A stretch of 64,000 bases of DNA from Chlamydiales bacterium (GTDB taxonomy: Bacteria; Chlamydiota; Chlamydiia; Chlamydiales; JACRBE01): contig JACRBE010000043.1 of assembly GCA_016213235.1 (NCBI GenBank), positions 19,327 to 83,326 on the forward strand, written 5' to 3'. Below are positions 1 to 8,310 of the stretch, piece after piece. A program made the translations under genes and the position numbers. Every line of letters starts with the position of its first letter. The stretch's first letter is position 1. The notes under the pieces were generated by a model that worked only from the letters and a program-made list of their open reading frames with translations, made no database searches and was not told the DNA's origin.

Positions 1-60
1 TAATGTTTCAAACGAGAGTTGCTCTATTTGCTTATGTGTTTGATTAGAAGATGTTTGCAT
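1..60 (-). CDS. 5' end of a gene running off the left edge (partial, unidentified)
   Basis: Reading leftwards from an ATG at position 60, the frame stays open for 20 codons to the window edge (begins M-Q-T-S-S-N-Q-T-H-K). The peptide is polar with several Gln and Asn residues. No convincing ribosome binding site precedes the ATG, and too little is visible to name a family. It could be chance. Confidence 0.35.
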   Translation of the reverse strand, partial: MQTSSNQTHKQIEQLSFETL

Positions 61-154
61 AGTGAATGTCTTTGTTATTTATTATGAATACAAAAAAATA
101 TAATTGCCTGTTTATTCACTAATGTACAAAAAGAAGTATTTTTCGAATATAGAA

Positions 155-172
155 AGGGCACCCAAGTGCCCT
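155..172 (-). terminator. Intrinsic terminator of the glycine-zipper lipoprotein gene
   Basis: A perfect 7-bp stem (AGGGCAC / GTGCCCT) with a 4-base loop begins 5 bases past the stop codon. In the minus direction it is followed by the T-rich stretch TTTCTATATT. Confidence 0.75.
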
Positions 173-177
173 AATCT

Positions 178-615
178 TTAGGTAGAAATCATATAATTAA
201 TTACTTTTTGCGATACACCAGCATTTTCTAGTTCTTGTACTTTGTCTGTTGTCATTTTGTAATGACTGTTTGTCTTTTGAATCATGCCAATGATAGTATC
301 ATCGGAAAGTCCTGATTTAGACATTTTTATCACATCATCATAACTTAGTTGCTGATTGTTATCGATTCGGTCTAGTGTTTGTGGGTGTTGTCTTTCCATT
401 GTTTCTCTATCTTGTGCATCTAATGCGCTTCCAATTAAAGCCCCACCGATTACCCCAACAGCGCCGCCGATGAGGGCTCCTTGTCCTCCGCCGGCAATGC
501 CACCTACAGCAGCTCCAAGACCGCCGCCTGCCAATATTCCTGTTTGTGTTTTTGTTTCACACCCCATTAAAAGGATACCTATCATGGATAAAGAAAGTAT
601 TTTTAACTTCAACAT
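178..615 (-). CDS. Glycine-zipper outer-membrane-type lipoprotein
   Basis: The 145-residue protein starts with a lipoprotein signal peptide ending in a lipobox (L-M-G-C, Cys about residue 18). A glycine/alanine-rich segment follows (about residues 26-65, GGGLGAAVGGIAGGGQGALIG pattern) typical of glycine-zipper 2TM domains, which insert in or associate with the outer membrane. The C-terminal 50 residues are polar and helical. The ATG at 615 is preferred over an upstream in-frame start (675) because GGAG lies 7-8 bases before it and because it puts the signal peptide at the N-terminus. It stands alone, with its own terminator. Envelope location is likely; the exact role is unknown. Confidence 0.8.
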   Translation of the reverse strand: MLKLKILSLSMIGILLMGCETKTQTGILAGGGLGAAVGGIAGGGQGALIGGAVGVIGGALIGSALDAQDRETMERQHPQTLDRIDNNQQLSYDDVIKMSKSGLSDDTIIGMIQKTNSHYKMTTDKVQELENAGVSQKVINYMIST

Positions 616-675
616 ACATACTCCTATATTTATTATTTGTATTTTTACAAATAACATAAAAAAATATAGTTGCAA

Positions 676-948
676 TGATTTTTTTAATCTCTTGGGTCTA
701 ATTCCTCGCAGCTTGCTGCGACATTGATTTTTGTGTAAACTGGCTGTATACGAGCGAGTACATACATAAAAACCTCAGTTATGGGTTTCTGGGCAGATCT
801 AGCTAACGACCGGGTACCATCGCCTGAGGAATAGGGCTATGCCTGTGATACACCTACAAGTAAGAGTGATGCTTTTCCGGCTAGTACGGTAAAGCATCCG
901 GCAATGAGGACATATTGCTAAAATGTTCAAATTGGTTTTTCGCAATTC
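676..948. other. Structured intergenic region, possible non-coding RNA
   Basis: No open frame of note lies between the lipoprotein gene and the response regulator. Several inverted repeats are packed together. CGCAGC-TT-GCTGCG lies at 707-720. CCTCAG (about 775) could pair with CTGAGG (about 823). A strong hairpin lies at 868-898 with arms GATGCTTT/AAAGCATC (8 bp), one T-T mismatch, an inner CCG/CGG and a 7-base loop. The segment is richer in G+C than neighbouring spacers. I could not match it to tmRNA, 4.5S RNA, RNase P RNA or a known riboswitch by eye. It may be a non-coding RNA or a decayed repeat element. Confidence 0.4.
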
Positions 949-1635
949 CTAATCTTTAAATCGATATCCTACGCCACGAACAGTATCAATCCAATCAAAA
1001 TTAGGGCCTAATTTTTTTCTTAATGCTGCAATATGCACATCGATATTTCGATCAACGACAAATGCATCATCATTATGGATATCATCTAATAACTGGTTTC
1101 TTGTAAGTACCTTACCACGGTTTGTTAATAAACGTTTTAAAATACCGAACTCTGATAAAGTAATGGTAATAGATTTGTGCTCTTTTTTTAAGAGATACCG
1201 ATCAATATCTAATGTAAAATTGCCGAATTGAATCGTTTTTGGCGCTTTATCCGTTTCTTTTGTTCTTCTTAATACGGCTTTTATTCTTGAAAAAAAAACT
1301 TTTGGAGAGAATGGTTTAGATACATAATCATCGGCGCCGAGTTCAAGACCGAGTACAATATCAATTTCATCATCTTTTGCAGTTAATATAACAACAGGGA
1401 TGTGTTTTAAATCAGAATTGCTTTTAATTTTTCTACATACATCAAATCCATTTTGACCAGGCAACATGATGTCTAAAATAACTAAGTCAGGCCGCTCTCT
1501 TTCTACAGCACGAAAGCCATTAATACCATCTACTTCTACATGCAGTTTATAGCCTGCAAGCTCTGCATGCAGCTTAATTAGCGCAGCAATATCTTCTTCA
1601 TCTTCTATGAGTAATAGTCGTTTTTTTTGGCTCAT
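949..1635 (-). CDS. OmpR/PhoB-family response regulator
   Basis: A 228-residue, two-domain DNA-binding response regulator. The receiver domain (about 5-120) has the acidic pair E11-D12, the phospho-acceptor Asp55 (D-I-M-L-P-G), Thr85 and Lys107 (S-K-P-F). A winged-helix effector domain (about 134-227) ends in the usual D-T-V-R-G-V-G-Y-R-F motif. All phosphorylation residues are present, unlike the atypical ChxR of Chlamydia. No kinase is adjacent; the only histidine kinase in the window (37800-39485) is PhoR-like and is a plausible but unproven partner. It is transcribed alone, upstream of the Tol-Pal group on the same strand. Confidence 0.93.
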   Translation of the reverse strand: MSQKKRLLLIEDEEDIAALIKLHAELAGYKLHVEVDGINGFRAVERERPDLVILDIMLPGQNGFDVCRKIKSNSDLKHIPVVILTAKDDEIDIVLGLELGADDYVSKPFSPKVFFSRIKAVLRRTKETDKAPKTIQFGNFTLDIDRYLLKKEHKSITITLSEFGILKRLLTNRGKVLTRNQLLDDIHNDDAFVVDRNIDVHIAALRKKLGPNFDWIDTVRGVGYRFKD

Positions 1636-1745
1636 AGGGTACCTCTATTTTTAATGTTCAATATTTATGTAAAAAAGGAACTTTTGCTCATTCTAAAAAT
1701 CTAAAGAGATTTTTACCATGAAAAATTAATACAATCTTGATTTTT

Positions 1746-2390
1746 TTAATGATTCTCTTGGTTTGGGATCACTAGTTCTTGTCCTACTACAATTAAATCA
1801 CTTTGCATGTGATTGGCCTTTTTTAACATCTCAATGCTAATTTGATGTTTTTTTGCTATTTTTTCTAAGGAATCTCCTGCTTTTACTATATAGCTTCCTT
1901 TTGTATCAAGCAAAGAAGTGAGGTCATCTTTTACCTGCTTCATTTCTTTGATTACATTATTTTGCTGGCGCATGAATTTTTCTAATTCTAAAAATTTTGA
2001 CTTATACTCTGTTAGCGCCATATACATTTCTTTTGAATGGTCCTGATACTTTTTGAAATCCTGCAAGATTTCTGTTTGTTTTTTCTCCATCCGATCGATT
2101 TTTTTATCTAATTGAGATGTCTTTTCTTCAAGAGTTTTTAACATAGTGGCATATTCATCAAAAGTTTCTTCCTTTAATATGGAGATGCTATCGTCATGAT
2201 TTACCAACTTTCCTTCTAAAATATGTAATTCCATTTGATGAGTATTTAAATCATGCTTAATTTCTTCGAGGTCTGTACGAATTTTATGCATAGAAACCTC
2301 TACTCTCTCTTTTTCCTGTCTTGAGGTAGAGTTGATGGTTGTACATCCCATCATAATCAGGGGAATGAAAATAACAAATTTACTTAACAT
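1746..2390 (-). CDS. LysM-domain coiled-coil lipoprotein, last gene of the Tol-Pal operon
   Basis: A 214-residue lipoprotein: lipobox M-M-G-C at about residues 13-16, a long charged coiled coil (about 25-160), then one LysM domain (about 168-210: Y-I-V-K-A-G-D-S-L start, L-I-V-V-G-Q-E-L-V-I-P end), which binds glycan of peptidoglycan-like material. It starts 2 bases after pal, so the two are surely cotranscribed. The position corresponds to CpoB/YbgF in proteobacteria, but the domain content differs (LysM instead of TPR) and agrees with the LysM protein that follows pal in Chlamydia. Its likely job is to connect envelope constriction with the septal wall. Confidence 0.85.
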   Translation of the reverse strand: MLSKFVIFIPLIMMGCTTINSTSRQEKERVEVSMHKIRTDLEEIKHDLNTHQMELHILEGKLVNHDDSISILKEETFDEYATMLKTLEEKTSQLDKKIDRMEKKQTEILQDFKKYQDHSKEMYMALTEYKSKFLELEKFMRQQNNVIKEMKQVKDDLTSLLDTKGSYIVKAGDSLEKIAKKHQISIEMLKKANHMQSDLIVVGQELVIPNQENH

Positions 2391-2392
2391 AA

Positions 2393-3076
2393 TTATCTAA
2401 TTGAACCGCTTTGTTGGTCATAAATTTTAAATTCTACACGTCTATTTTTTGCTCTTGCAGAAGAGGTAATTCCGTGTACTAACGGGCGTTCTTTTCCATA
2501 AGATATAGTATAGAGTTGATTTGGGTTAACCCCTGCTTTTATTAAAAGGCCTCTAATATAATTAGCTCGCTTAGCTCCCAGAGTTAAATTATAACTTTCA
2601 GAAGCGCGATCATCGCAGTGACCTGCTACAAATACATAAACGTTTGGATGTTGTTTTAAATAATCCGCGATGCTTTGTACTAATTGTAGTTGATCTTTTT
2701 GTGATAAGATGTGTTCGTCGGTATTGAAATGCAAATTTTTAAAAATGGAGGCGAGTTTATTTGAAGGATCTCGGAATTTGTCGATACCTGGAACTTTTGA
2801 GCCCACGGCGCCTGGGTCATCTTTTGGTTGTGGCGCTGTATAGTCAATATATTGTGTGTTTAAGTCATTGTCTTGCAGCGCAATAAACTCTTCTGTTTGA
2901 GGTCCATAAAATTCTGCTGCTGACTGAACAGATTTAGAATCAAGATCTTTACTAAAAAGAGATTTACCCTTTCTATTTAAATATCTTGCTGCCGTTTTTG
3001 TTTCTTCCCACATATCAGTGGAATGCTGGCAACCGGTTATAAAAAATATACAAATAACAAATAAATAATGTTTCAT
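2393..3076 (-). CDS. pal: Peptidoglycan-associated lipoprotein Pal
   Basis: A 227-residue lipoprotein: signal peptide with lipobox I-T-G-C (Cys about residue 16), a linker of about 90 residues, and a C-terminal OmpA-like domain (about 112-222). The domain carries the N-x(2)-L-x(3)-R-A-x(2)-V-type signature (here Y-N-L-T-L-G-A-K-R-A-N-Y) and the late N-R-R-V-E-F motif. Pal anchors the outer membrane to peptidoglycan and binds TolB. It sits between tolB (7 bases upstream) and the LysM lipoprotein (2 bases downstream), the expected order. Chlamydial peptidoglycan is sparse and septal, so the protein probably acts at division. Confidence 0.93.
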   Translation of the reverse strand: MKHYLFVICIFFITGCQHSTDMWEETKTAARYLNRKGKSLFSKDLDSKSVQSAAEFYGPQTEEFIALQDNDLNTQYIDYTAPQPKDDPGAVGSKVPGIDKFRDPSNKLASIFKNLHFNTDEHILSQKDQLQLVQSIADYLKQHPNVYVFVAGHCDDRASESYNLTLGAKRANYIRGLLIKAGVNPNQLYTISYGKERPLVHGITSSARAKNRRVEFKIYDQQSGSIR

Positions 3077-3083
3077 AGCCCCT

Positions 3084-4436
3084 CTACTTTAGTATCACTT
3101 CCCATGAAGGATAATGTTTGATCCCTTCACCACTTGTAATTTTCATTGGTTTTTGATCATTTAAATTAATGATAAAAATATCAGATTTCGGAGTAGTTGT
3201 ATTATATACCAGATGTAAGCTGTTTGGCGCAAAGGAAGGATTTTCTTTATCACCATCCCCAAAGGTTAACTGATATTCTGCTTTTTTCTCAAAGTCATAT
3301 ATCCAAATCTGACGAGCTCCTTCTGTTTTTGCGCAATAAGCAATTTTTTTACCATCGGGAGACCAGCAAGGAGATGTGTTTTCTTTGTTCTTTGTTGTAA
3401 TGCATTGGATGTGAGGTAGAATATTACTATTAGTAGCGGTGCTTAAATCAATAATGTAAATTTTAGGCGTATGGTCTTTATCTGATACGAAAGCAATTTG
3501 CCTGCCGTCTGGGCTAAAGGTAGGAGAAGCCTGTACAGATTGAGGATAAGAGTATAGCTGAATAGGTTTAGATAAAACTCCTTTATCCGGATCAAATTGT
3601 TGAACAAATAAATCAGGACGACCCGCAGCATCAGAAATATAGGCGATATGATCAGATTGTTTAGAAACGGCAGGCAGTAATTGATTTCCTCTCAAGTCAA
3701 CAAGGGGCATGCCTTTGGACTGCCCTATCACGCTATAATAAATTTTTGGTTGTCCATTTTTATAACATACATACATAAATTGGTTTTTATTTGGGAAAAA
3801 TTGAGGACAAATAGAGTAACTATTTTCTTTTGTTAACTGCTTCACTTGTTTCCCATCATAATCCATTATATAAATTTCAGAGAGCCAATTTTGCTCAGTT
3901 CCTCCTTGATTTGCATTGCAATAGGAGTAAATGATTTTTGTTCGTGCAATGCCATCTATACCATATATTCTCTTATGTATGCTGTCAGAAACCTGATGAA
4001 TAAGATTTCTATCTTTTTGGATATCCCCAGATAGAGAAACATCTTGGAAGTTTGTCAATGTGGAAGAAGCAGCATCGAATAATGAAAGTTTTAAGATGTT
4101 TTTGTCTATTTTTCCAATGATAAGATGTTTAATTGATAATTGCTTTAAGGTGTCTTGATGCAGAGCATTTTTTGTGTTTTGATGAAAGCGTTTGTCGATT
4201 TCGGAATTTTGAGATACTACATGAGAATGCCCATCTAGTTCAAAGTCGGTTTTCATGATCATGGTTAATTCATGAACATATTCGAAAGATAACATAGAAT
4301 CTATCTTTTGAAAGGATACGATATAAAGAGGGTTTTGTTGTGGGTAGAGGGCTAAATAAACAACGGCATCTTCTTTAGAAAAGAGACAACTTGTTAAGAG
4401 GAGGGAAAAGAAAGTGATCCATAATTGTTTTCTCAT
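3084..4436 (-). CDS. tolB: Tol-Pal system protein TolB
   Basis: A 450-residue periplasmic beta-propeller protein. It has a signal peptide (about 1-20, ending L-T-S-C-L), an N-terminal alpha/beta domain (about 25-160), then repeated propeller blades with the TolB signature F-S-P-D-G-R-Q-I-A-F-V-S-D, W-S-P-D-G-K-K-I-A-Y and F-A-P-N-S-L-H-L-V-Y (about 305-425). It binds Pal and is released by TolA. The start overlaps the end of the tolA-like gene by 4 bases (ATGA type), indicating translational coupling. A Cys near the signal-peptide end might make it a lipoprotein, but the lipobox is weak. Confidence 0.94.
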   Translation of the reverse strand: MRKQLWITFFSLLLTSCLFSKEDAVVYLALYPQQNPLYIVSFQKIDSMLSFEYVHELTMIMKTDFELDGHSHVVSQNSEIDKRFHQNTKNALHQDTLKQLSIKHLIIGKIDKNILKLSLFDAASSTLTNFQDVSLSGDIQKDRNLIHQVSDSIHKRIYGIDGIARTKIIYSYCNANQGGTEQNWLSEIYIMDYDGKQVKQLTKENSYSICPQFFPNKNQFMYVCYKNGQPKIYYSVIGQSKGMPLVDLRGNQLLPAVSKQSDHIAYISDAAGRPDLFVQQFDPDKGVLSKPIQLYSYPQSVQASPTFSPDGRQIAFVSDKDHTPKIYIIDLSTATNSNILPHIQCITTKNKENTSPCWSPDGKKIAYCAKTEGARQIWIYDFEKKAEYQLTFGDGDKENPSFAPNSLHLVYNTTTPKSDIFIINLNDQKPMKITSGEGIKHYPSWEVILK

Positions 4437-5110
4437 GTTTCCTCACGAAAAATAACTGTTAACGCAATCGGCTCATCAGCTAATTTTGGTAAGTACAGCT
4501 TAGGCAACTCTTCTTTTAAATAATTTGCGTTTTGTATGCTCTTCGTATGAATGATTTGAATATTAGCAATCTTGCCATTTGGTTGTACAGTGATACTTAC
4601 TTTAATCTCTCCTTTTTCTGGTAATTGCAAGTTGTTTTGGAAATAAGAAAATAGCTCACCACAGTCTATCTCAGGCTGCGTATGATCGTTGGATGGTTCA
4701 ATAGAAGAGAGTTGAAGAGGTTTTGGGAGCTGAACATTGTTTTTTGGTAATTCTTTTTGTTGCAGTTGTTTTAAGTTTTTATCTAATTTGCTTAGCAACT
4801 GTTTTGCTTTTAATTGTTTTGCATTCTTTGGAGTTTTAATTGCAGGTTCTTCTACATTTTTTTTAACAGTAGGTGTTTTTGGAGTTTTTTGTTTTTGTGT
4901 AGGAGGAGGTTTTACTTCTTTTACTTTATTAGTAGGTGCTGGTTGCTCTATTGCTGGCACTATAAAAGATTCTTTAATGGAGCGTACAATAATTTTGTGT
5001 TTTTGCTCTTTTTTTGGCGGTTTTATGAAGTAAGATGGCACGAAAAAAGCTGCAAGATGAAAGGTGAAAACAATGCTCCAAATAATATAAGAATAGTGTA
5101 ATTTTCTCAT
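4433..5110 (-). CDS. TolA/TonB-like energy-transducing protein
   Basis: 225 residues: an N-terminal membrane anchor (about 9-28), a Pro/Lys-rich linker (about 50-130: repeats such as P-P-P-T-Q-K-Q-K-T-P-K) able to span the periplasm, and a small C-terminal domain (about 150-225) of the TolA/TonB type (G-E-I-K-V-S-I-T-V-Q-P-N-G-K-I). It would link the TolQR motor in the inner membrane to TolB/Pal. Four-base overlaps join it to tolR upstream and tolB downstream. The sequence diverges from proteobacterial TolA, so the call rests on architecture and position. Confidence 0.82.
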   Translation of the reverse strand: MRKLHYSYIIWSIVFTFHLAAFFVPSYFIKPPKKEQKHKIIVRSIKESFIVPAIEQPAPTNKVKEVKPPPTQKQKTPKTPTVKKNVEEPAIKTPKNAKQLKAKQLLSKLDKNLKQLQQKELPKNNVQLPKPLQLSSIEPSNDHTQPEIDCGELFSYFQNNLQLPEKGEIKVSITVQPNGKIANIQIIHTKSIQNANYLKEELPKLYLPKLADEPIALTVIFREET

Positions 5111-5532
5111 TTTGATTGCAGAATCACATCCATTTCTTTAAACCCGGCTATTTCCAAACTTGTCTTAACTGCTTGATAGGTTCCAAAGTATGCATGTTGA
5201 TCGTGATATAATTTAGGACAACTTTGAGGAAATTCTTTATAGAGCTTTAGCAATAAAGGCTGGAGTTGATCGATGGAAATAAATTGATGATTGATCATGA
5301 TGCGATTGTCTTGCAGCACTGTGATGATAATAGGATCTTTTTCCATATAGGAGATCTGCTGTTTTTGTTCAGAGGGTATTTCAGAAGGAGCAAGGCTAAT
5401 TTTATCTAGTTCAATGAATGGGGTGATAAAAATAAATAAAATAAGTATTACGAATAAGACATCAAGTAGTGGTGTTAGATTAACAAGAGAGCTAAGGTCA
5501 TCATCATCGAGGCCTTGATTGCGATGTTTCAT
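5107..5532 (-). CDS. tolR: TolR/ExbD-family biopolymer transport protein
   Basis: 141 residues: a short cytoplasmic N-terminus, one membrane helix (about 22-41) and a periplasmic domain. The conserved membrane Asp of the family is visible at residue 24 (N-L-T-P-L-L-D-V-L-F-V-I), the proton-channel residue shared with TolQ. It overlaps tolQ and the tolA-like gene by 4 bases each. The Tol-Pal setting favours TolR over ExbD, although the two families are hard to separate by sequence. Confidence 0.92.
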   Translation of the reverse strand: MKHRNQGLDDDDLSSLVNLTPLLDVLFVILILFIFITPFIELDKISLAPSEIPSEQKQQISYMEKDPIIITVLQDNRIMINHQFISIDQLQPLLLKLYKEFPQSCPKLYHDQHAYFGTYQAVKTSLEIAGFKEMDVILQSK

Positions 5533-6287
5533 TGTTTTAACTCCACGTTCCTATATTGCAACTCAATATGGGAGAGTAGGTCGTATGCAAAATGGTTCAT
5601 ATCGGAGTAAATGTTTTTTATCATATTTTTTAGATAGCTATAGCAAACAAGAGCTGGTATTGCAATAACAAGGCCAAGTACAGTTGTTGCAAGAGCTGTA
5701 GATAATCCGCTTAAGATAACGGAGTTAGATTGAAAAGATCCGCCACCGTTTTGCATCTCAAATAGACTAATTAAAATGCCCCATACGGTGCCTAATATGC
5801 CAAGAAAAGGAGCCAGGGAGACAATCATAGAAAGGATAAATAAGTTTTTTTCAAGACACTTCACCTGTTTATCGATAAGGGCATTTAATTGTAGGTCAAT
5901 AAGCTCGATATCAGATTTTGTTAAAAACACGTTGGTTTTTGTTTCACCTATGTCTTTTGATAAAAAGAAATGGTTCTTTTTCAAGATATCAATAACACGT
6001 TGTTTGACATTGAGATAAATTTCTGCATAAGGATTCACAATATCTCTCCAAATAAATTTCGGAAACAGATCGGTTGGGATTTGTAAGATATTGTTTTTTT
6101 GTTTTTCTAATGCCGCCTGAAATTGTGGAGATGATTTTTTTATTTGATATAATACCCATGATTTTTGAATTAATACAATCCAGCAAAGAATGGATAAGAA
6201 AAAGAGTCCCATAAAGATAGCTTTCCCAAAAAAATCAGAAGCAGCGTAGGATTTAAAAATTAATCCAGAAATAGCAATATAATGCAT
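5529..6287 (-). CDS. tolQ: TolQ/ExbB-family proton-channel subunit
   Basis: 252 residues, with three membrane segments (about 24-45, 150-172 and 195-217) separated by a cytoplasmic loop. The MotA/TolQ/ExbB signature is seen in L-A-P-F-L-G-I-L-G-T-V-W-G and in the last helix A-T-T-V-L-G-L-V-I-A-I-P-A. It is the first gene of the tolQ-tolR-tolA-tolB-pal-LysM operon, and the promoter must lie in the 64 bases between it and divergent tatD. In Chlamydia I recall dsbD between this gene and tatD; no dsbD is present here. Confidence 0.92.
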   Translation of the reverse strand: MHYIAISGLIFKSYAASDFFGKAIFMGLFFLSILCWIVLIQKSWVLYQIKKSSPQFQAALEKQKNNILQIPTDLFPKFIWRDIVNPYAEIYLNVKQRVIDILKKNHFFLSKDIGETKTNVFLTKSDIELIDLQLNALIDKQVKCLEKNLFILSMIVSLAPFLGILGTVWGILISLFEMQNGGGSFQSNSVILSGLSTALATTVLGLVIAIPALVCYSYLKNMIKNIYSDMNHFAYDLLSHIELQYRNVELKQ

Positions 6288-6351
6288 AATTTGTATGTTC
6301 CTTGTAAACGTAAGATAAATGGAAAAGAATTTTTCTTAAAGGATAATTAAC

Positions 6352-7113
6352 ATGTATATTGATTCTCATGCTCATATTACTAGCGATGAGCTATATCCAA
6401 CTGTTGAAAATATTTTACAAAGAGCAAAGCTAGCAGATGTCCAATATATTTTAAACATTTGTACCGATGCATCCACTTTGCAAAGAGGATTAGAGGTGCA
6501 TCTAAGGCATCCTTGGGTGATGAATGCAGGAGCAACGACTCCCCATGATGTACTTACTTTAGGAGAAAAGGACTTTCTTCTTTTTGAGAAATCGGCATTA
6601 TCTGGCAAACTTGTAGCAGTTGGGGAAACGGGATTAGATTATCATTACGAGCGCTCCCCAAAAGCACTCCAACAAGAATATTTAATTCGATATTTTGATC
6701 TTGCAAAAAGAGCGAATCTCCCTGTAGTGATCCACTGTAGAGATGCATTTGAAGATCTATTTAGCATGGCAGATAAGTATTATAGAAGTAATCGCGCCAT
6801 TTTACATTGTTTTACCGGCACATTGGAAGAAGCAAAAGAAGTGGTAAAAAGAGGATGGAAGATCTCTTTTAGCGGTATTGTTACCTTTAAAAAGTCGGAA
6901 GACTTAAGACGAGTGTTTTCTGAGATACCCATGTCTTCGATTTTAATAGAGACAGATGCTCCTTATTTGGCTCCCGGCAAGTATCGGGGGAAAATAAATG
7001 AGCCAGGCTATATTACAGAAACATACCGATTGATTGCTGACCGTTTATCTATCGATGTGGGTCATCTATGTAACATAGTTGTTAACAACTTTCAATCCAT
7101 TATCACTGGCTGA
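6352..7113 (+). CDS. TatD-family metal-dependent hydrolase (DNase)
   Basis: 253 residues, a TIM-barrel metallohydrolase. Visible metal-binding motifs are D-S-H-A-H at residues 4-8, the family E in G-E-T-G-L-D-Y-H, V-I-H-C-R-D (about 125), L-H-C-F-T-G (about 151) and E-T-D-A-P-Y-L-A-P (about 201). TatD enzymes have 3'-5' exonuclease activity on DNA and a proposed role in repair. AAGGA precedes the ATG at suitable distance. It diverges from tolQ and is followed by sdhC on the same strand after 153 bases without a gene. Confidence 0.92.
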   Translation: MYIDSHAHITSDELYPTVENILQRAKLADVQYILNICTDASTLQRGLEVHLRHPWVMNAGATTPHDVLTLGEKDFLLFEKSALSGKLVAVGETGLDYHYERSPKALQQEYLIRYFDLAKRANLPVVIHCRDAFEDLFSMADKYYRSNRAILHCFTGTLEEAKEVVKRGWKISFSGIVTFKKSEDLRRVFSEIPMSSILIETDAPYLAPGKYRGKINEPGYITETYRLIADRLSIDVGHLCNIVVNNFQSIITG

Positions 7114-7266
7114 TCTGGTGTTTGTTAGATTCGGAAACAGCACATGGCAGAGCAGAACCATGGAATGAGTTGTATTTTTATTACGAGAGCATTGAAGTTT
7201 TTTCTTTTTCAAAAACGATAAATTATCGATGATGGCAAACACACAGTTTATTTTTGATGGAGATCT

Positions 7267-8295
7267 ATGACTGGGAAAACATATCTGGTACCGCGGGCAT
7301 TTATCTGGAGACGAGTGCATTCTTTAACAGGATTGCTCATTGTATTATTTTTGGTAGAACATTTGCTAACAAACTCTCAAGCTGCACTTTTTTTTGGAGA
7401 TGATGGCAATGGTTTTGTCAGAGCTGTAAACGCTATTCATCATTTGCCTTATCTTTCTGTTATAGAAATAGTATTAATTGGAATTCCTATTTTATTTCAT
7501 GGGATGTTAGGGATTCGTTATGCCTTTATGGGAAAACATAATGCTCATCGCAGCGACGGTACAAAACCATCCATGCGAGAATTTGGGAGAAATAGAGCTT
7601 ATAGTTGGCAGCGCTACACTGCTTGGATCGTGCTCATAGGTATCATAGGTCATGTAGGATTTATGAGATTTTATGCATACCCTCTTGTAGCAAAAGAAAA
7701 TGGGCATGAGTCTTACTTTATTCGATTACATATGGATCCTGGTCTTTATACGGTTGCAAAGAGACTACATGTAGAGTTGTTTGATCAAAGTCAAATTGAT
7801 GAGAAAAAAAGAGAGTTGCAGGAAATGGATAGTAAAATGATGGTTTTACAATCCAACATGGCAAGTGTAGAAAATAAGCTAATGCAGGAGATGTCTGAAA
7901 GGCAAGAGATCAGCTATGATGCGGAAAATGCCGCTATGTTAGATAGCATGCAAACATGGAAACAAAAAAAGCAGTGGGTTGCAGCATTAACAGCAAGGGG
8001 TCTTTATCAGGGGCAGGTGATTGGAGTAGCAAGCGAATTTGGCGATGCAATTTTATTGAATGTAAGAGATGCATTTAAAAATGTTATCGTTGCAGTGTTA
8101 TATACTATCTTTGTGCTGGCGACCTGTTTTCATGCATTTAATGGACTGTGGACATTTTGTATTACATGGGGTGTGATTTTACAAGCTAGAGCTCAATCTC
8201 GCATGGTTAATGTCTGCATAGGGATTATGGTGGTTGTTGCACTTCTTGGACTAGCATCCATTTGGGGAACATATTGGGTGAATTTAAAATATTAA
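7267..8295 (+). CDS. sdhC: Succinate dehydrogenase cytochrome b subunit with coiled-coil insertion
   Basis: 342 residues, anchoring the succinate:quinone oxidoreductase in the inner membrane. It is the five-helix di-haem type (Bacillus/Chlamydia class): R-R-V-H-S-L-T-G near residue 16, H-H in the second segment (about 59), H-G-M-L-G-I-R-Y (about 78), H-V-G-F (about 118) and C-F-H-A-F-N-G (about 290), the His residues being candidate haem ligands. About 75 charged residues (roughly 172-245, heptad-like, with many Glu/Lys/Met) sit between the third and fourth helices and make it longer than typical homologues. GGAG precedes the ATG. It is followed at 15 bases by sdhA. Confidence 0.9.
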   Translation: MTGKTYLVPRAFIWRRVHSLTGLLIVLFLVEHLLTNSQAALFFGDDGNGFVRAVNAIHHLPYLSVIEIVLIGIPILFHGMLGIRYAFMGKHNAHRSDGTKPSMREFGRNRAYSWQRYTAWIVLIGIIGHVGFMRFYAYPLVAKENGHESYFIRLHMDPGLYTVAKRLHVELFDQSQIDEKKRELQEMDSKMMVLQSNMASVENKLMQEMSERQEISYDAENAAMLDSMQTWKQKKQWVAALTARGLYQGQVIGVASEFGDAILLNVRDAFKNVIVAVLYTIFVLATCFHAFNGLWTFCITWGVILQARAQSRMVNVCIGIMVVVALLGLASIWGTYWVNLKY

Positions 8296-8310
8296 TCGAA
8301 GGGAAAAAGC

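Noticed and set aside
676..948. RNase P RNA, tmRNA or 4.5S RNA
   Set aside because: Hallmark sequences (such as GAGGAAAGTC for RNase P RNA or the GGAAGCAGC-type SRP loop) are not found, so it is left as an unassigned structured region.
4737..5101. Two long plus-strand frames rich in Phe and Cys
   Set aside because: They lie opposite the Lys/Pro-rich linker of the tolA-like gene; AAA and CCA codons read backwards give Phe- and Cys/Trp-rich shadows.
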